Shown piece by piece: positions 1 through 10,724 of a stretch of DNA of 64,000 nucleotides. The notes below the pieces were generated by a model, which was not told where the DNA came from, did no database searches, and saw only the letters and a program-made list of their open reading frames with translations. Location of the stretch: assembly GCA_033557465.1 (NCBI GenBank), contig CM066032.1, positions 57,200,955 to 57,264,954 on the forward strand, read 5' to 3'. A program made the translations under genes and the position numbers. The first letter of the stretch is position 1. Each line of letters starts with the position of its first letter. The DNA comes from Ichthyophis bannanicus. Taxonomy: Eukaryota > Chordata > Amphibia > Gymnophiona > Ichthyophiidae.

Positions 1-1781
1 GCATGTGGGATCAGAGCGATTGTACGATAATTTCCACAGTCAGTTGGATCACCTTTCTTTAGTATTGGTATAAACACAGATCTTTTCCAGTCAGTTGGCC
101 ATGATGTTGTCTTCCATATTTCTTGGCAGAGCCTTGTAAGTACGGTAACAGCTGCATCAGATTGCTGCAATACTTCTATGGGAATGCTATCAATGCCTGG
201 TGCTTTGTTCTTTGATAAGGCTTTCAATGCTGCTTCAACTTCTTCTTTCATCACCAATGGCTCCTGATCATAAGGTATAGGTTGAAACGGCTGTTGGTCC
301 ACTTGATCTTTATCATATAAAAACTCTGTATAGTCCTTCCACCTTTTCTTGATCTTCTCAGCATCATTCAACATAGAACCTTGAGCATCTTGTAACATTC
401 CAATTCGAGGCTGGAACTTTTTCTTTAACTCTCGCAGCTTTAGGAAAGCCAATCTTGTTCTTCCTCTAATAGTTTCTGCTTCTATTTCCTTGCAAGTGTC
501 ATTGTAGTACTTTTCCTTGTCCTGTCTTGCTGCACATTGGAAATCTCTGTTGAGTTCTGCGACTGTCTTTCTTTCTCCTTTGGCTTTAGCTTCTCTGCGT
601 TTCTGGGCAATTTTCAGAGTTTCTTCCGTCATCCATTTTGGCCGTTTTTGCTTTTTCACCTTTTGTAGAGACTTCTCGCTTTCTTCCAGCACAACCTTCT
701 TGATGTCATTCCATAACTCTTCCGGAGCTCTGTCATTTGTATCTAAAGCAGCAAATCGATTTTGCAGGCAGTCTTTAAATTCCAGTGGTATATTCTCAAG
801 GTCATATTTTGCTGCATTCATGAGTGGTTTGCTCTTTTTCAACTTTAGCTTGAGTTTGCATACTAGTAGTTGATGATCTGTACCGCAGTCAGCTCCAGGT
901 TTTGTCTTTGTTGATGTTACAGAGCTTTTCCATCGTTGACTTCCACAGATGTAGTCAATTTGATTTTTATACAATCCATTGGGTGAAGTCCATGTGTACA
1001 GTTGCCGCTTGTGTTGCTGGAAGAAGGTGTTTGAGTTGAATAGATCATTCGTTTTGCAGAATTCTATCAGTCTTTCTCCAGCTTCATTTCTGTTGCCAAG
1101 TCCATATTTTCCAACTACTTTGCCTTCTTCTTTGTTGCCAACGTTTGCGTTCCAGTCACCCATGACTATCAGGATATCTTGTTTGCGTGTTCTGTCAATT
1201 TCAGCTTGTACTTGTTCATAGAACTCTTCAATTTCATTCTCTTCTGCAGCTGTTGTTGGGGCATATACTTGAATTATAGTTGTGTTGATAGGAAATCCTC
1301 GTAGACGAATAGAGATTAAGCATTCGCTGACTGCATTGTATTTCATTACAGTTCTTGCAAGTTTCTTCTTTATTATAAATGCAACACCATTTCTTCTTTG
1401 TCTTTCATTTCCAGCATAGTAGACCATGTGATCATCTGATGCAAAGTGCCTGATGCCAGTCCATTTCAGTTCGCTGACACCCAACAGATCAAGTTGTACA
1501 CGTTCCATTTCATTCTTGACCACCTCCACCTTCCCTTGGTTCATGCTTCGTATGTTCCATGTTCCAATGTGTAAGACATCTTTACAGCTTCTGACTCTCA
1601 TTCCATGCGCAGCTACATCAGCAGTCAGACTTCCCGAGGGCTTTGATCCAACCACCTCATAAATGCTGGCTTTACTCTGAAAAGTCTTCAGCTCTTCCCC
1701 AGTAGTTAGTTGAGTGCCTTCCGACCTGGGAGTCTCATCTTCCAGCACCATAGCACAATTTGTTTTGTTGTAACTATCCAT
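1..1781 (-). CDS. RTE-clade (BovB-like) LINE polyprotein: endonuclease and start of reverse transcriptase, cut by window edge
   Basis: Reverse-complement translation stays open for 593 codons, from an ATG at 1781 to the window edge. The first in-frame stop upstream is at 1838-1836. An AP-endonuclease domain fills roughly residues 55-310. It shows HIGTWNIRSMNQ, SELKWTG, QVYAPTTAAEE, MGDWNANVG and, before its end, TWTSPNGLYKNQIDYI and GADCGTDHQLL, which supply the catalytic Asp/His residues. A linker rich in Lys/Glu follows, then the RT N-terminal part with KAPGIDSIP, WKRSVFIPILKKGD and NYRTIALIPHA at the edge. The order EN then RT with these motifs is typical of RTE/BovB LINEs, often misannotated as 'craniofacial development protein 2'. 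The palm YADD motif lies beyond the window. I saw no frameshift or stop, so this copy is unusually well preserved among its neighbours. Activity is not shown. Confidence 0.85.
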   Translation of the reverse strand, partial: MDSYNKTNCAMVLEDETPRSEGTQLTTGEELKTFQSKASIYEVVGSKPSGSLTADVAAHGMRVRSCKDVLHIGTWNIRSMNQGKVEVVKNEMERVQLDLLGVSELKWTGIRHFASDDHMVYYAGNERQRRNGVAFIIKKKLARTVMKYNAVSECLISIRLRGFPINTTIIQVYAPTTAAEENEIEEFYEQVQAEIDRTRKQDILIVMGDWNANVGNKEEGKVVGKYGLGNRNEAGERLIEFCKTNDLFNSNTFFQQHKRQLYTWTSPNGLYKNQIDYICGSQRWKSSVTSTKTKPGADCGTDHQLLVCKLKLKLKKSKPLMNAAKYDLENIPLEFKDCLQNRFAALDTNDRAPEELWNDIKKVVLEESEKSLQKVKKQKRPKWMTEETLKIAQKRREAKAKGERKTVAELNRDFQCAARQDKEKYYNDTCKEIEAETIRGRTRLAFLKLRELKKKFQPRIGMLQDAQGSMLNDAEKIKKRWKDYTEFLYDKDQVDQQPFQPIPYDQEPLVMKEEVEAALKALSKNKAPGIDSIPIEVLQQSDAAVTVLTRLCQEIWKTTSWPTDWKRSVFIPILKKGDPTDCGNYRTIALIPH

Positions 1782-1810
1782 TGGGTTTTCATGGCAAGAT
1801 ACAGAAGTAG

Positions 1811-1872
1811 TGGGAATGGAACCCTGGTTGCTTGGTTACCAAGCCAGTGTTCTAACCACTAGGCTACTCTTC
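1811..1872 (-). other. tRNA-like module just upstream of the RTE ORF
   Basis: On the minus strand a GTAGCCTAGTGGTTAGAAC box-A-like stretch is followed about 30 bases later by GGGTTCCATTCCC, close to a tRNA B box. It ends about 30 bases before the RTE start codon. It could be a SINE head, an internal Pol III promoter remnant, or part of the neighbouring D element. Confidence 0.45.
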
Positions 1873-2063
1873 CACTCCTTGATCACACTGACACTTGTAT
1901 TTAATGATTTCCAGGTCATGTATATGGCCCTCCTGTGCTCACATCCTTGTACGGTGCCAGCTGTCTATCTGCCAGCCGTTTGCCACATCACTTGGTATTA
2001 CAGGTTCCTATACACACCTTCCCTTTGAGGTAATATTTTTGCATTGTGTACAGTGTGCTGTTT

Positions 2064-2126
2064 GGGGTAGTGGTTACAGAGATATGTTCTAACACCATAG
2101 GTTGCAGGTTTGGTCCCCACATGGGG
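2064..2126 (+). other. tRNA-like module in element D
   Basis: GGTAGTGGTTACAGAGAT resembles a box A region. GGTTTGGTCCC at 2107-2117 resembles a B box. Too degenerate to be a working tRNA gene. Confidence 0.4.
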
Positions 2127-2661
2127 TTTACTTTTTTTTTCTGTTGTGATAACATGACCGTTCTGTACCTGCAGGTTCATCACCTATGCACACACCCTTC
2201 CATCTCTTCACTGTACACCAGTGTGCCCTCTGTGCTGCCTATCCATCACATATTAGCTGTTACATATGTCTCTTTCTTTATAGTACTTACATGGCAGTCC
2301 ACTTGGGGGATTGGCATTGCTGCAGTTCAGCTGGTCTGTGGTACACCTGTTTGCATGTTCAATTCTCTCCTGTTCTGTCCCAAATTTTGCCGTGCTCCAC
2401 AAAGCATCCCCTGCCGCCCTTTGGGTTTAGGTTCTTTCCTCTTTTGCATGCTGTATCCACTGCATAACATTTCATTGTGTGTGTGTGCATGTAGTTATAT
2501 GTGGCTCTGGTCCCAATTACAGACTGTGATCTGATCTGTACACACCAGATCTGCATGTGCATTTCATCATGGTTACTGTTGGGGGTTTGCCTATCCTGGC
2601 AGCCAGCACGCTTCTTGTGTGATGCCCTGCAGTATTCTTGTATGCAGCCCTTGCTAATGAG

Positions 2662-2736
2662 CTCACGTCGGTGGTGTAGCCTACCGGTTTGTGCATTGCC
2701 ATTTGTGCTAATGGCCATAGGTTTCATTCCTCTCTG
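2662..2736 (+). other. tRNA-like module in element D
   Basis: GGTGGTGTAGCCTACCGG is followed by AGGTTTCATTCC at 2719-2730, a degenerate A-box/B-box spacing. It matches the plus-facing modules at the left side of element B. Confidence 0.4.
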
Positions 2737-3626
2737 TTCTCTTTCATTTGTATGCCTGTCCTGCACAGCTACTTTTCATTCCTGTGACAGTCATATCTGT
2801 GCAGATCTGTGTTGTTAGCACATTGTACCCTTATCACAGTTGTCAACCATCCTTCTGTCCATCTATGTGTGTCTGCCAGCTGTGTGCCGTCCTACCCTGA
2901 TGTGCATGCTGCTACCCCACGTCCTGCACTGCTACACATTTCTGCATTGCAGCTCTCCCTGGTTGCCTTTCCTGTGTGTGCTCTGCATAGCACTGCTACT
3001 CCGCTGTCATCCTGTCATTACACCTATCCTGCCACTTCTGCCTCCTCTGCTGCACACATCTTCCCATCCTCTGCCATACACTGTCATTATTGCATGGTAC
3101 ATTACCATCGCTCTGTGCATCGCTACAGCTGCCCCCGATATGTTTGTCCATTTTTCCAGCTGCCACATGGGCTGGACGCAGATTTGTCTGGTCCATCAGC
3201 TCAGATCTACTTCCTTCCATTACTTGTGCATTGTCTTTCCTTTTTGCTCTGTGCAGTGTTAGGCTTACATCTGTGTTTGGCCCATACCTCTCTTGCTTTT
3301 CAAATTGGAGGACCTTATGGCCCTTGGCCAACATTTTTGGGTTCACCTATACATCCTTGGGGCATATTACACCACACCTTAGATTCAGCCAGCTTACGGG
3401 GTGCCTACTATGGTGCCTTGGGAGTTGGCAACCTTTCAACATGGCCTCTGGGGCACATTATAACCCGCCTTGGCTGACATGGTGGTTTAGGATGTGCCTT
3501 CTGGTGCACCCTAAAAGGTGCATTCATTTATGGCACTGGGGTGCAGGTATTTTTAGCTGGCAGCACAGATTGTTGTACAGTTGCAAGCAGGAAAAGGAAT
3601 TGCTTTGGCCAACCTTATTCATTAGG

Positions 3627-3696
3627 CCCAATGGGGATTCAAACTCATGACTCCTGCACCATCAGTCACTGTATTAACCATTATGCTACTCCTCTG
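3627..3696 (-). other. tRNA-like module in element D, right side
   Basis: Minus strand: GTAGCATAATGGTTAATACAGTGACTG, then GAGTTTGAATCCCC at 3633-3646. Placed about 190 bases inside the right terminus, as in element B. Confidence 0.5.
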
Positions 3697-3885
3697 TTGT
3701 TGCAGTTGTAGGTCAGCGTGCCTACTTAAGGTTACCACGTGGTAACATGCGAGATAATGTGTGCTGCGCACTTTATCGCGCGATAATCCAGAATTGCTAC
3801 GTTTAGACCGGAACGCCCACTCCTTTTATGGCATCCTGCACATTATCGCTGGGCGCATGTTAAGACGCTTTAGTAAACATACCCC

Positions 3886-3997
3886 AAAGCTATATGAATG
3901 GCCATGTATGATATAATAAATAATGTTAAATCATATTGAATGATACAATGTCATGTATGAGGAGGAGCCCAAGGGGATAAGAAAAATTAATATATAA
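3886..3997 (-). repeat. Repeat E, minus arm, first fragment
   Basis: The stretch with GGCCATGTATGATATAATAAATAATG and GAGGAGCCCAAGGGGATAAG is the reverse complement of 24885-24985. The L2 LINE that follows interrupts it, and it resumes at 8466. Confidence 0.75.
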
Positions 3998-5363
3998 TTT
4001 ATGGTACTGGAGCTGCGGACGTCTCTCCTCCTCCTTAGGAAGCTTGAGAGAAAATGGCGACGCTCCTTCTCCAAAGCAGACCTATCGACATACATAGCCC
4101 ACTTAAAAATGCATCATGAGACAATTTCTGACAAAATGAAAGAATACCTCCTTCACCGCTCTCTAAACAATCCCCAGGACCTCTTCAACTTAGTAAAATC
4201 CTTAACTAAGGAACAATCCTCTCCTCAGCCAGAACCAATACAACCCCAGTTATATGCCGACTACCTCCAAACCAAATCCGTCAAAACAGACATAGCCCCG
4301 AGGCCAACACCTAACCATATCCCCTACCTACAGCCACTGCTTACAGAACTCACAGCTCCATCTGAGAGAAGCATCAAAGACATTATTGCCACCATCAATA
4401 GCACCACCACACCAAATGACCCATGCCCAGCTTATTGGATCAAAGCGATGCGCACGGAACTCATCCCAATCCTAGCCAGGATCATGAGACTATCCTTCTC
4501 TACTGGAACATTCCCATCTTCTCTCAAACAGACATCCATATGACCCCTTCTGAAGAACAACAGACTTGATCCACAGAAGGTTGAATCATACCAGCCGATC
4601 TTGAGTATCCCCCTGCTAGCCAAAATAATTGAGAAAGTTGTCCAAAGACAGATCCAGCAACACATTGACATTGCAGCCCCCCTAGATCCCTGCCAGCATG
4701 GGTTTCAGGAATCTCATGGAGTGGAGACACTACTCACCGCACTAACCAACACCTTAACCAGAGGAATAGACAACATCAAAAATGGGTTTGCACTTATCTT
4801 CCTTGATATCACCACTGCATTCGATTCGGTCAATCATGACCAGCTCCTTACAAGCCTCCATGAGAAGGGAATCCAGGGCTTGGCTTGGGATTAGTGTAAA
4901 TCCTACCTAGAAGACCGATGGCAATACATACGGATGGGCTCCAACACATCCGAACCGTTTCAGCAAATCAAAGGGGTACCCCAAGGCTCCTCCCTGTCCG
5001 TGCTACTCTTTAACATATACATGTAGCCTATATGCGAAATCATCCGCTCCTTCAAAATCTCCTGCCTGATCTATGCAGATGATGTCCTGCTGTTTGCACC
5101 AATCAACGTCATGCATCCCGACTTTACCGTTTTAGTGAACTGTTTCAACGCAATCACCGAGTGGCTTCATGACCAGAACCTCCGTATAAACTTCAAAAAA
5201 ACCGAGGTCCTGTTCATCACGAAGAACAAAAGTTTTTCTCCCCCTATGCCTTTAAAGGTGAGAGACGCAGAGCTCCCAAGTAAACCCATGATACGCTACC
5301 TGGGCGGTTTGCTTGACCAACACCTTGACTTTAAAGCGCACATAAACAACACCGTCAGGGCAA

Positions 5364-6581
5364 TCTATATAAATAAAAATGTAAATGTCCATTTGTTCAA
5401 AATCTCAAATCTACAAAAGTTCTTCACCGATTGCTTTGAAAGTTTGACACAGCGTTGCATTCCAATACGCGCGTGTTTTTAACCTACTATTATATAGATG
5501 TCACACCTGTGACACATAAAAACATGTTTTTTTGTGGAAAAACAGCGCCATCTGTTGGATGTAAAAGCAACACACGCTATAGTACATATTTTATGATTCA
5601 CGTGCAATCGAGCTGCTTTAGTTCATCCAAATAATGCCTCGCAGAAAATCAAACTTAGGTCGTCATACTCGCCAAGCGGACGCAGTGCGACGAGTAATTG
5701 CAAATCAAACCGAGGAACAACGGGCATCAGCGAACGAGCGAAACAGACAAAGAATGGCTCAAATACGTGCCGAGGAAGCAGCAGAGCGACGTACAGCCAG
5801 ACCTCAGGGTAGTGACGTAAAAAGAAGAATTGGTTGAAAAAGTATTTCCCAATATGCAAACCAATTATAAGAATCGCGATTGGCTGAGTGAACGAGCTAT
5901 TCTTGCGGCCAAGAACAAAAATGTCTACAAACTTAACAATAATATTCAATCTAACATTCAAATTGATGCAGTCACATACAAGTCCATCAACACTGTTGCG
6001 GAAGTAGATGAAGCGATAAATTATCCAACAGAATTTTTGAATTCACTCGATCTGCCAGGCATACCACCGCACGTACTGCAATTGAAAATCGGCGTCCCAA
6101 TTATCATGTTGCGAAATATTAACCAGCCAAAGCTTTGCAACGGCATGCGGCTTGCAGTAAAAACATTGATGAGCAACGTCGTACAAGCAACAATCTTGAC
6201 AGGACCTTTCAAAGGTGAAGATGTCCTCATTCCTCGCATTCCTATGATTCCAACGGATATGCCATTTCAATTTAAGAGATTGCAATTCCCAGTTCGATTG
6301 GCATTTGCAATCACCATCAACAAAGCTCAGGGCCAATCTTTAGAAATTTGCAGTTTAGATCTCCACACGGATTGCTTCTCTCATGGACAATTATATGTTG
6401 CGTGTTCTAGAGTCGACAAACCAAGCAATCTCTATATCTGCACAGACAATGCAACAATGAAAAACATTCTATACCCACAAGCATGGTGAAATTAAACATA
6501 TTACAAACGTGCGTTCTCTCTTTTCTTTCTTTTCCATTTATCCAGACTCAGCCACAGCAACGCGTGGCCGGGTACAGCTAG
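5364..6581 (+). mobile_element. Helitron, 1218 bp internal-deletion derivative, exact A^T insertion
   Basis: The 5' end is TCTATATAAATAAAAATG and the 3' end is GCCGGGTACAGCTAG, ending in CTAG, preceded by a short GC palindrome (CAACGCGTGGCCGGG). Removing 5364-6581 restores L2 coding sequence across the join (GGGCAA|TATACAATAAG, reading V-R-A-I-Y-N-K-I-K). The insertion is therefore between A and T with no target duplication, as expected for Helitrons. Only N-terminal and C-terminal pieces of the Rep-helicase remain, so the copy is non-autonomous. Confidence 0.93.
5634..6489 (+). pseudogene. Helitron Rep-helicase remnant: N-terminus joined to helicase C-terminus
   Basis: The first part (5634-5835) encodes MPRRKSNLGRHTRQADA and an Arg/Glu-rich ERNRQRMAQIRAEEAAERR repeat, the usual start of animal Helitron proteins. 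The second part (from about 5830, another frame) encodes VFPNMQTNYKNRDWLSERAI, PTEFLNSLDLPGIPPHVLQLK, then IGVPIIMLRNINQPKLCNG and FAITINKAQGQSLEICSLD. The last two are the C-terminal motifs of the Pif1-like helicase. The HUH Rep domain, Walker A and Walker B are all missing. The junction near 5815-5830 is also a frame change. A deletion therefore fused the two ends of a much longer gene, and no catalytic function can remain. Confidence 0.9.
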
Positions 6582-7429
6582 TATACAATAAGATCAAGAC
6601 ACTACGACACCTAAGACCCATGTTGGCACCTGAGGACTTCCGTACAATATTCCAAACTCTTGTAACACCCCATTTCGACTACGCAAACGTCATTCTGCAC
6701 GGCCTCTCCAAGAGCACCCTAAACCCATTACAACTCACGATGAATGCTGCTGCTCGCGTCCTCTGTGGAGTAACCAGAAGAGACCACATAACCCCCAAAG
6801 ACCTACACTGGCTACCGATAAACTGCAGGGCCACATACAAGGCACTTCTCCTTACTTTCAAAGCCATCAACAAGATATCCCCCTCCTCCCTCACTGCCCT
6901 CCTCGCCCACACCCCCAACAACAGATCAAGAAGGACAGTTGCCTCCAACACACTGATTATCCCCATGGAAACTATAAAATGTGCACAATCGACCAGGAAC
7001 AGAGCCTTCGCTTTCTACGCCCAAAAGTGATGGAACAACCTCCCACCCAACATCAGATCGATCAGAGATCTCACATAATTCAGGAAAGCCCTCAAGCATC
7101 ATCTATTCCTACTACACTTCTCGCAACCCAACAGCACCTCACCACCTCCCACACCCCAATCCACTCAAGCACCGCCCCACACATCACATGCAAACTAGGA
7201 CAAATCTAGTCCCACACCCAATTATTGGTTATGACCAATGATGTCAAGAAAAGTTGTATATAACAAATCTGTGATAATAATACTATAAATACTACCAGCT
7301 CTGTAAATTGTAACAACGGACATATGTGAATATATATATACTCTGACTTTGCACTGTAAATAACCAATTAGACTCAGACATAACATGCGGTTATGTCTAA
7401 ATGTAAATAGTCACCCTAATTACAACTTA

Positions 7430-8310
7430 TGATTTATTTATTTTATTTACATTCTCTTATATACCGCACTATTCAGCATCAGCGCGGTTTACATGGAACA
7501 AAAATGCTCAGTACAGTTAACACGTATGAGTTTACAGATAACAGGGCAAAAAACTTGGATAACAGGGGTAAACTATTTACAAAACTTGCTACATAGAGTC
7601 ATATGAACAGGAGTTTCATAGAAACATATGCACCACTAAGGGTTAGAGTATCTGTCTTGGCGTGTTGTTGAGATACCATATATTTGCTTATCGAATTGTA
7701 TCGTTGGACTCTAAGGGGTGTCATTGGGCTCTATGAGGTACTTGTTGAAAAGGTGGAATTTGAGGGCTTTCCTAAACTGTGTTAGGCTCTCAATAGCCCG
7801 GATACCTGGGGGTAATGTATTCCAACATCTTGGCGCACTGAGACTAAAGGCCCTATTGGCTGTAGATGTAGTGCAATCTGTTAGTGCTTTCAGGATTTTT
7901 AGAGAGTTTATAGCCGTGGATCTTCTTGCTCTATTTGGAGATGTGGTATGGATGAGGGCAGTTAATAATGCAGAGGAGAGCTTGTTAACAGCTTTAAAAG
8001 TGAGTAACAAGGTCTTGAAAATGATTCTAGCCTGGATGGGTAGCCAATGTAACTGTATCAGCAGAGGCGTCACGTGGTCACTCCTGGAGGCTCCATGGAG
8101 GACCCTTGCTACCGCGTTCATGGCGAGCTGCAGTGGGTTCAAGGTGGATTGGGGAAGACCTTGTAGGATGGCATTGGCATAGTCAAAATGAGGTATGATC
8201 AACGCCTGGTAAATTGTCCTGAAATCATTTGGTTCCAGCATGGATCGTAAATGCCTAAGTGAGCGGATCTTGTAGTATGCTGCTCTGACTGTGTTTCCTG
8301 TGATGGTCTA
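7430..8310 (-). mobile_element. L2-type LINE (L2-B), 5'-truncated, inside the 3' UTR of L2-A
   Basis: The reverse strand ends in GAATAGTGCGGTATATAAGAGAATG and an AATAAATAAAT tail at 7430-7470. The coding remnant at 8241-7711 (176 aa) reads MLEPNDFRTIYQALIIPHFDYANAI, then LQLHWLPIQARIIFKTLLLTFKAVNKL and CWNTLPPGIRAIESLTQFRKALKFHLF. That is the C-terminal end of an L2-type RT protein. This stretch is open, but endonuclease and palm are absent. Confidence 0.85.
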
Positions 8311-8465
8311 ATATGTAAATAGTTCACCCAGTTACAACTCCAAGTTACCGTTCCTGTTCAATGTAAGCACAAGGCAGATTTGCCCTGCCCTGTACAAGAA
8401 TTGTTGATTGTGAACTGCACTGATATCAAAGAGTGCAGTATAGAAAAGCTTTTAAATAAATAAAT

Positions 8466-9010
8466 TAGTAAAAAATATATTTAATAGATCTGTGATTAAT
8501 TGAATAAATAAATAATTATTTAAATATGTTTTTTATAATTTTTATAATATATTTTATTATATTTTTTATAATTAAAACGGCCAGTAATGCATGTTTTTTT
8601 AGAAAAGATATGAACACCCAAATTCATAAAAACTCAAAAACAAACATTGTAAACTAATGTGCTATAGGGCTTGATAAACAGAAATAAAATAATGCACAAT
8701 TAAAAATAACATCTATGAATGGCATATAAAAATAGAATTGAAAACGAGGTAATGTGAAGTAAAAAATGACATTGTAGTGATAAAAATAAAGGATAAGCAC
8801 TATAATCCCTGAAAAAAACTAGCAGTAGTGGAATGATGTTAATAAAAGGTATAAGTACCGGACTTCATGAACTCATATAAGCCAGAGTGAAACTTTATAA
8901 GTAAAAGAGGCATGAAAATGTTTAAAAAATATATATATATATGTGTTTGAGTAAACTAATGAAAAGCTGCCTTAAATGAGAAAGTAAATAAATGAATAAT
9001 TAAAACACGG
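8466..9010 (-). repeat. Repeat E, minus arm, second fragment
   Basis: AT-rich. Reverse complement of about 24490-24880, sharing stretches such as TAAAACTCAAAAACAAACATTG and ATCTATGAATGGCATATAAAAAT. It is cut at about 9010 by CR1-1 and resumes at 15725; AATAAAT flanks both sides. No ORF. Confidence 0.75.
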
Positions 9011-9811
9011 CAATAAATAGAAACATAGAAACATGATGACAGAAAAAGACCGCATGGCCCATCTAGTCTGTCCTTCCATATCAACAACTACAACAGTCCA
9101 CTTTTTACCTTTAGAGATCTCTGTGTTGGTCCCATGCTTTTCTGAATTCAGTTACTGTCCTCATCTCTACCACTTCCACTGGGAGACTATTCCATGGATC
9201 CGCTACTCTTTCCGTAAAAAAATATTTCTGCATATCACTCCTGAATCTATCTCCCTTCACCCTCATCCCATGTCCCCTCATAGCAGAACTTGCTTTCAAT
9301 TGAAAGAGGCTCTCTCCCTGATCATTTATGCCACGGAGGTATTTAAACATCTCAATCATATCACCTCTATCCCGCCTTTCCTCTAAGGTGTACATATTAA
9401 GATCCTTAAGTCTGTCCTCATATGCTTTAGAATGAAGCCCACTAATCATTTTAGTAACCACCCTCTGCAACGACTCCATCCTGTTCACATCCTTTTGAAG
9501 GTGCGGTCTCCAGAATTGCACACTATACTCCAAATGAGGTCGCACCAAAGACTTATACAGAGGCATTATCACCTCCTTTTTTCTGCTAGCCATTCCTCTC
9601 CGTATGCACCCAAGCATCCTTCTAGCTTTTGTCGTCACCTTTTCTACCTGTTTAGCTACTTTAAGATCATCAGACACAACCACGCCTAGGTCCCGCTCTT
9701 CTTTAGTGGACAAAAGTACTTCACCTCCTATACTGTATTGCTCCCTTGGATTGCTGCAGCCCAAATGCATGACCTTACATTTTTTAACATTAAATCCCAG
9801 CTGCCAAATTT
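9010..9811 (-). mobile_element. CR1 LINE copy 1 (CR1-1), 3' part
   Basis: Minus-strand CR1 ending in the ATGTTTCTATGTTTCT 3' repeat at 9010-9030. Coding sequence at 9770-9111 (219 aa) has MHLGCSNPREQYSIGGEVLL, KKEVIMPLYKSLVRPHLEYSVQFW and DPWNSLPVEVVEMRTVTEF, the C-terminal third of a CR1 ORF2. It stops abruptly at 9811, at the join with fragment A. About 1.08 kb of CR1, corresponding to 16617-17695 of CR1-2, is missing between this piece and the endonuclease piece at 14.9 kb. Confidence 0.88.
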
Positions 9812-10248
9812 TCTATTGTTATTTGCACTTTTGTGCTGTGCACATGTATCACACTGCTCACGTTTTGCTGGTTTCCCCGGTTTTCCTGTACATTGCTGAT
9901 GGAAATGGTTTCTCTTCCTTTTAAATGCACACTAGCGCGAGTGTTTCACTCGTGCTATTTTTATCTGGAAATTCGGCCCCGATAATGTGCGGGGTTCCTC
10001 TCCCCTCCCCTTCCCCGCCCATTAACCCCATCTCTCCGCCCCTCCGGAGCCTTCCTCCGCCCTCCGTTAGCCTTTCCACGCTTCTATCGGACATTTGCGG
10101 GCCCGTACTTGTGCGGCGCCCGTTAGTGTGACGCGCAATTGTGCGGGGGATCATCGCACTTGTGCGGGGTGCTTAAGAGCCCTTAAGTGCTGCTTTTAGT
10201 GCGCTATTGTGCGGCGCGCAATTGTGCGGTTTTTAGTAAACATGCCCC
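9812..10248 (+). mobile_element. Fragment A: one terminal arm of the B/C family
   Basis: It is collinear with the right end of C (22.94-23.37 kb) and is the inverted match of the left arm of B (10252-10690). Shared landmarks are TGTGCACATGTATCACAC, ATTTGCGGGCCCGTACTTGTGC and the terminus TTTTTAGTAAACATGCCCC at 10230-10248, followed by TAA. The inner part of the element is missing at 9811. With B it forms an 0.88-kb imperfect palindrome. Confidence 0.8.
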
Positions 10249-10724
10249 TAAGGGGTATGTTTACTAAACCGCGCACAATTGCGCACCGCACAATAGCGCA
10301 CGGCAATGATACACTTTAGTGCCCTGCGCAATTGCGCGTCACACTAATAGGCCCCGCACAATTGCACCCTGCACTAACGGGCCCCGCACAAGTACCCGGC
10401 CCGCAAATGTCCGATAGAGGCGTGGAAAGGCATTCTGAGGGCGGAGGAAGGCTCCCGAGGGGTGGAGAGACGGGGTCAATGGGCGGGGAAGGGGAGGGGA
10501 GAGGCTCCCCGCACATTATCGGGGCCGAATTTACAAGTTAAAAATAGCGCGAGTGAAACACTCGCGGTAGAGGGCATTTAAAGGGAAGAGAAACCATTTC
10601 CGTCAGCAATGTACAGGAAAACCGGGGAAACCTGAAAAACGTGAGCTGTGTGATACATGTGCACAGAACAAAAGTGCAAATAAAAATAGAAAATGACCAC
10701 AACAAAATTACTAAAAAGCGTAAG

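Larger units (their letters stand above)
1890..3885 (+). mobile_element. Element D: decayed, left-truncated copy of the TAA-flanked B/C family
   Basis: The right end reads ...GCCCACTCCTTTTATGGCA... and then TTTAGTAAACATACCCC at 3869-3885. This matches the right end of element B (14.8-14.9 kb) and the inverted left end of C. A decayed 'GGTGCCTTATGG'-type stretch at about 3.4-3.5 kb and inward-facing tRNA-like modules match the same layout. No left terminus was found. The left boundary, placed near the RTE leader, is approximate. No gene is recognised inside; the short ORFs here look random. The right flank continues directly into repeat E. Confidence 0.65.
4001..7241 (+). pseudogene. L2-A reverse transcriptase remnant
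   Basis: The recognisable order is an N-terminal segment (ATINSTTTPNDPCPAYWIKA; stop at 4541), the RT fingers (SIPLLAKIIEKVVQRQIQQH; FQESHGVETLL), motif A as FLDITTAFDSVNHDQL, and GVPQGSSLSVLLFNIYM in a frame with stops. The palm motif is YADDVLLF at about 5075, then KKTEVLFI. After the Helitron it continues with YNKIKTLRHLRPMLAPEDFRTIFQ and ends with DLHWLPINCRATYKALLLTFKAINK. There are in-frame stops at 4541, 4892 and about 5024 plus frame changes, so it is dead. The nearest relatives in the window are the L2 copies at 25.7-26.8 and 29.4-31.3 kb, which have the same domain order. Confidence 0.85.
3998..8465 (+). mobile_element. L2-type LINE (L2-A), decayed, interrupted by a Helitron and a second L2
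   Basis: A 5'-truncated L2-like LINE inserted into repeat E, whose sequence resumes on both sides. Coding remnants lie at 4001-5363 and 6582-7241. The 3' UTR is split at about 7430 by a minus-strand L2 and resumes at about 8310. It ends with CACTGATATCAAAGAGTGCAG, TATAGAAAAGC and an AAATAAATAAAT tail near 8465. The tail matches the L2 copies at 25.4 and 31.5 kb. Similar ~32-base stretches flank the inner L2 (TCTAAATGTAAATAGTC.. and TCTAATATGTAAATAGTTC..). They may be an aged target duplication or an internal repeat. Confidence 0.8.

Noticed and set aside
2046..3650. ORFs of 140-222 aa in element D
   Set aside because: Overlapping in several frames with no domain; composition follows the CT-rich DNA.
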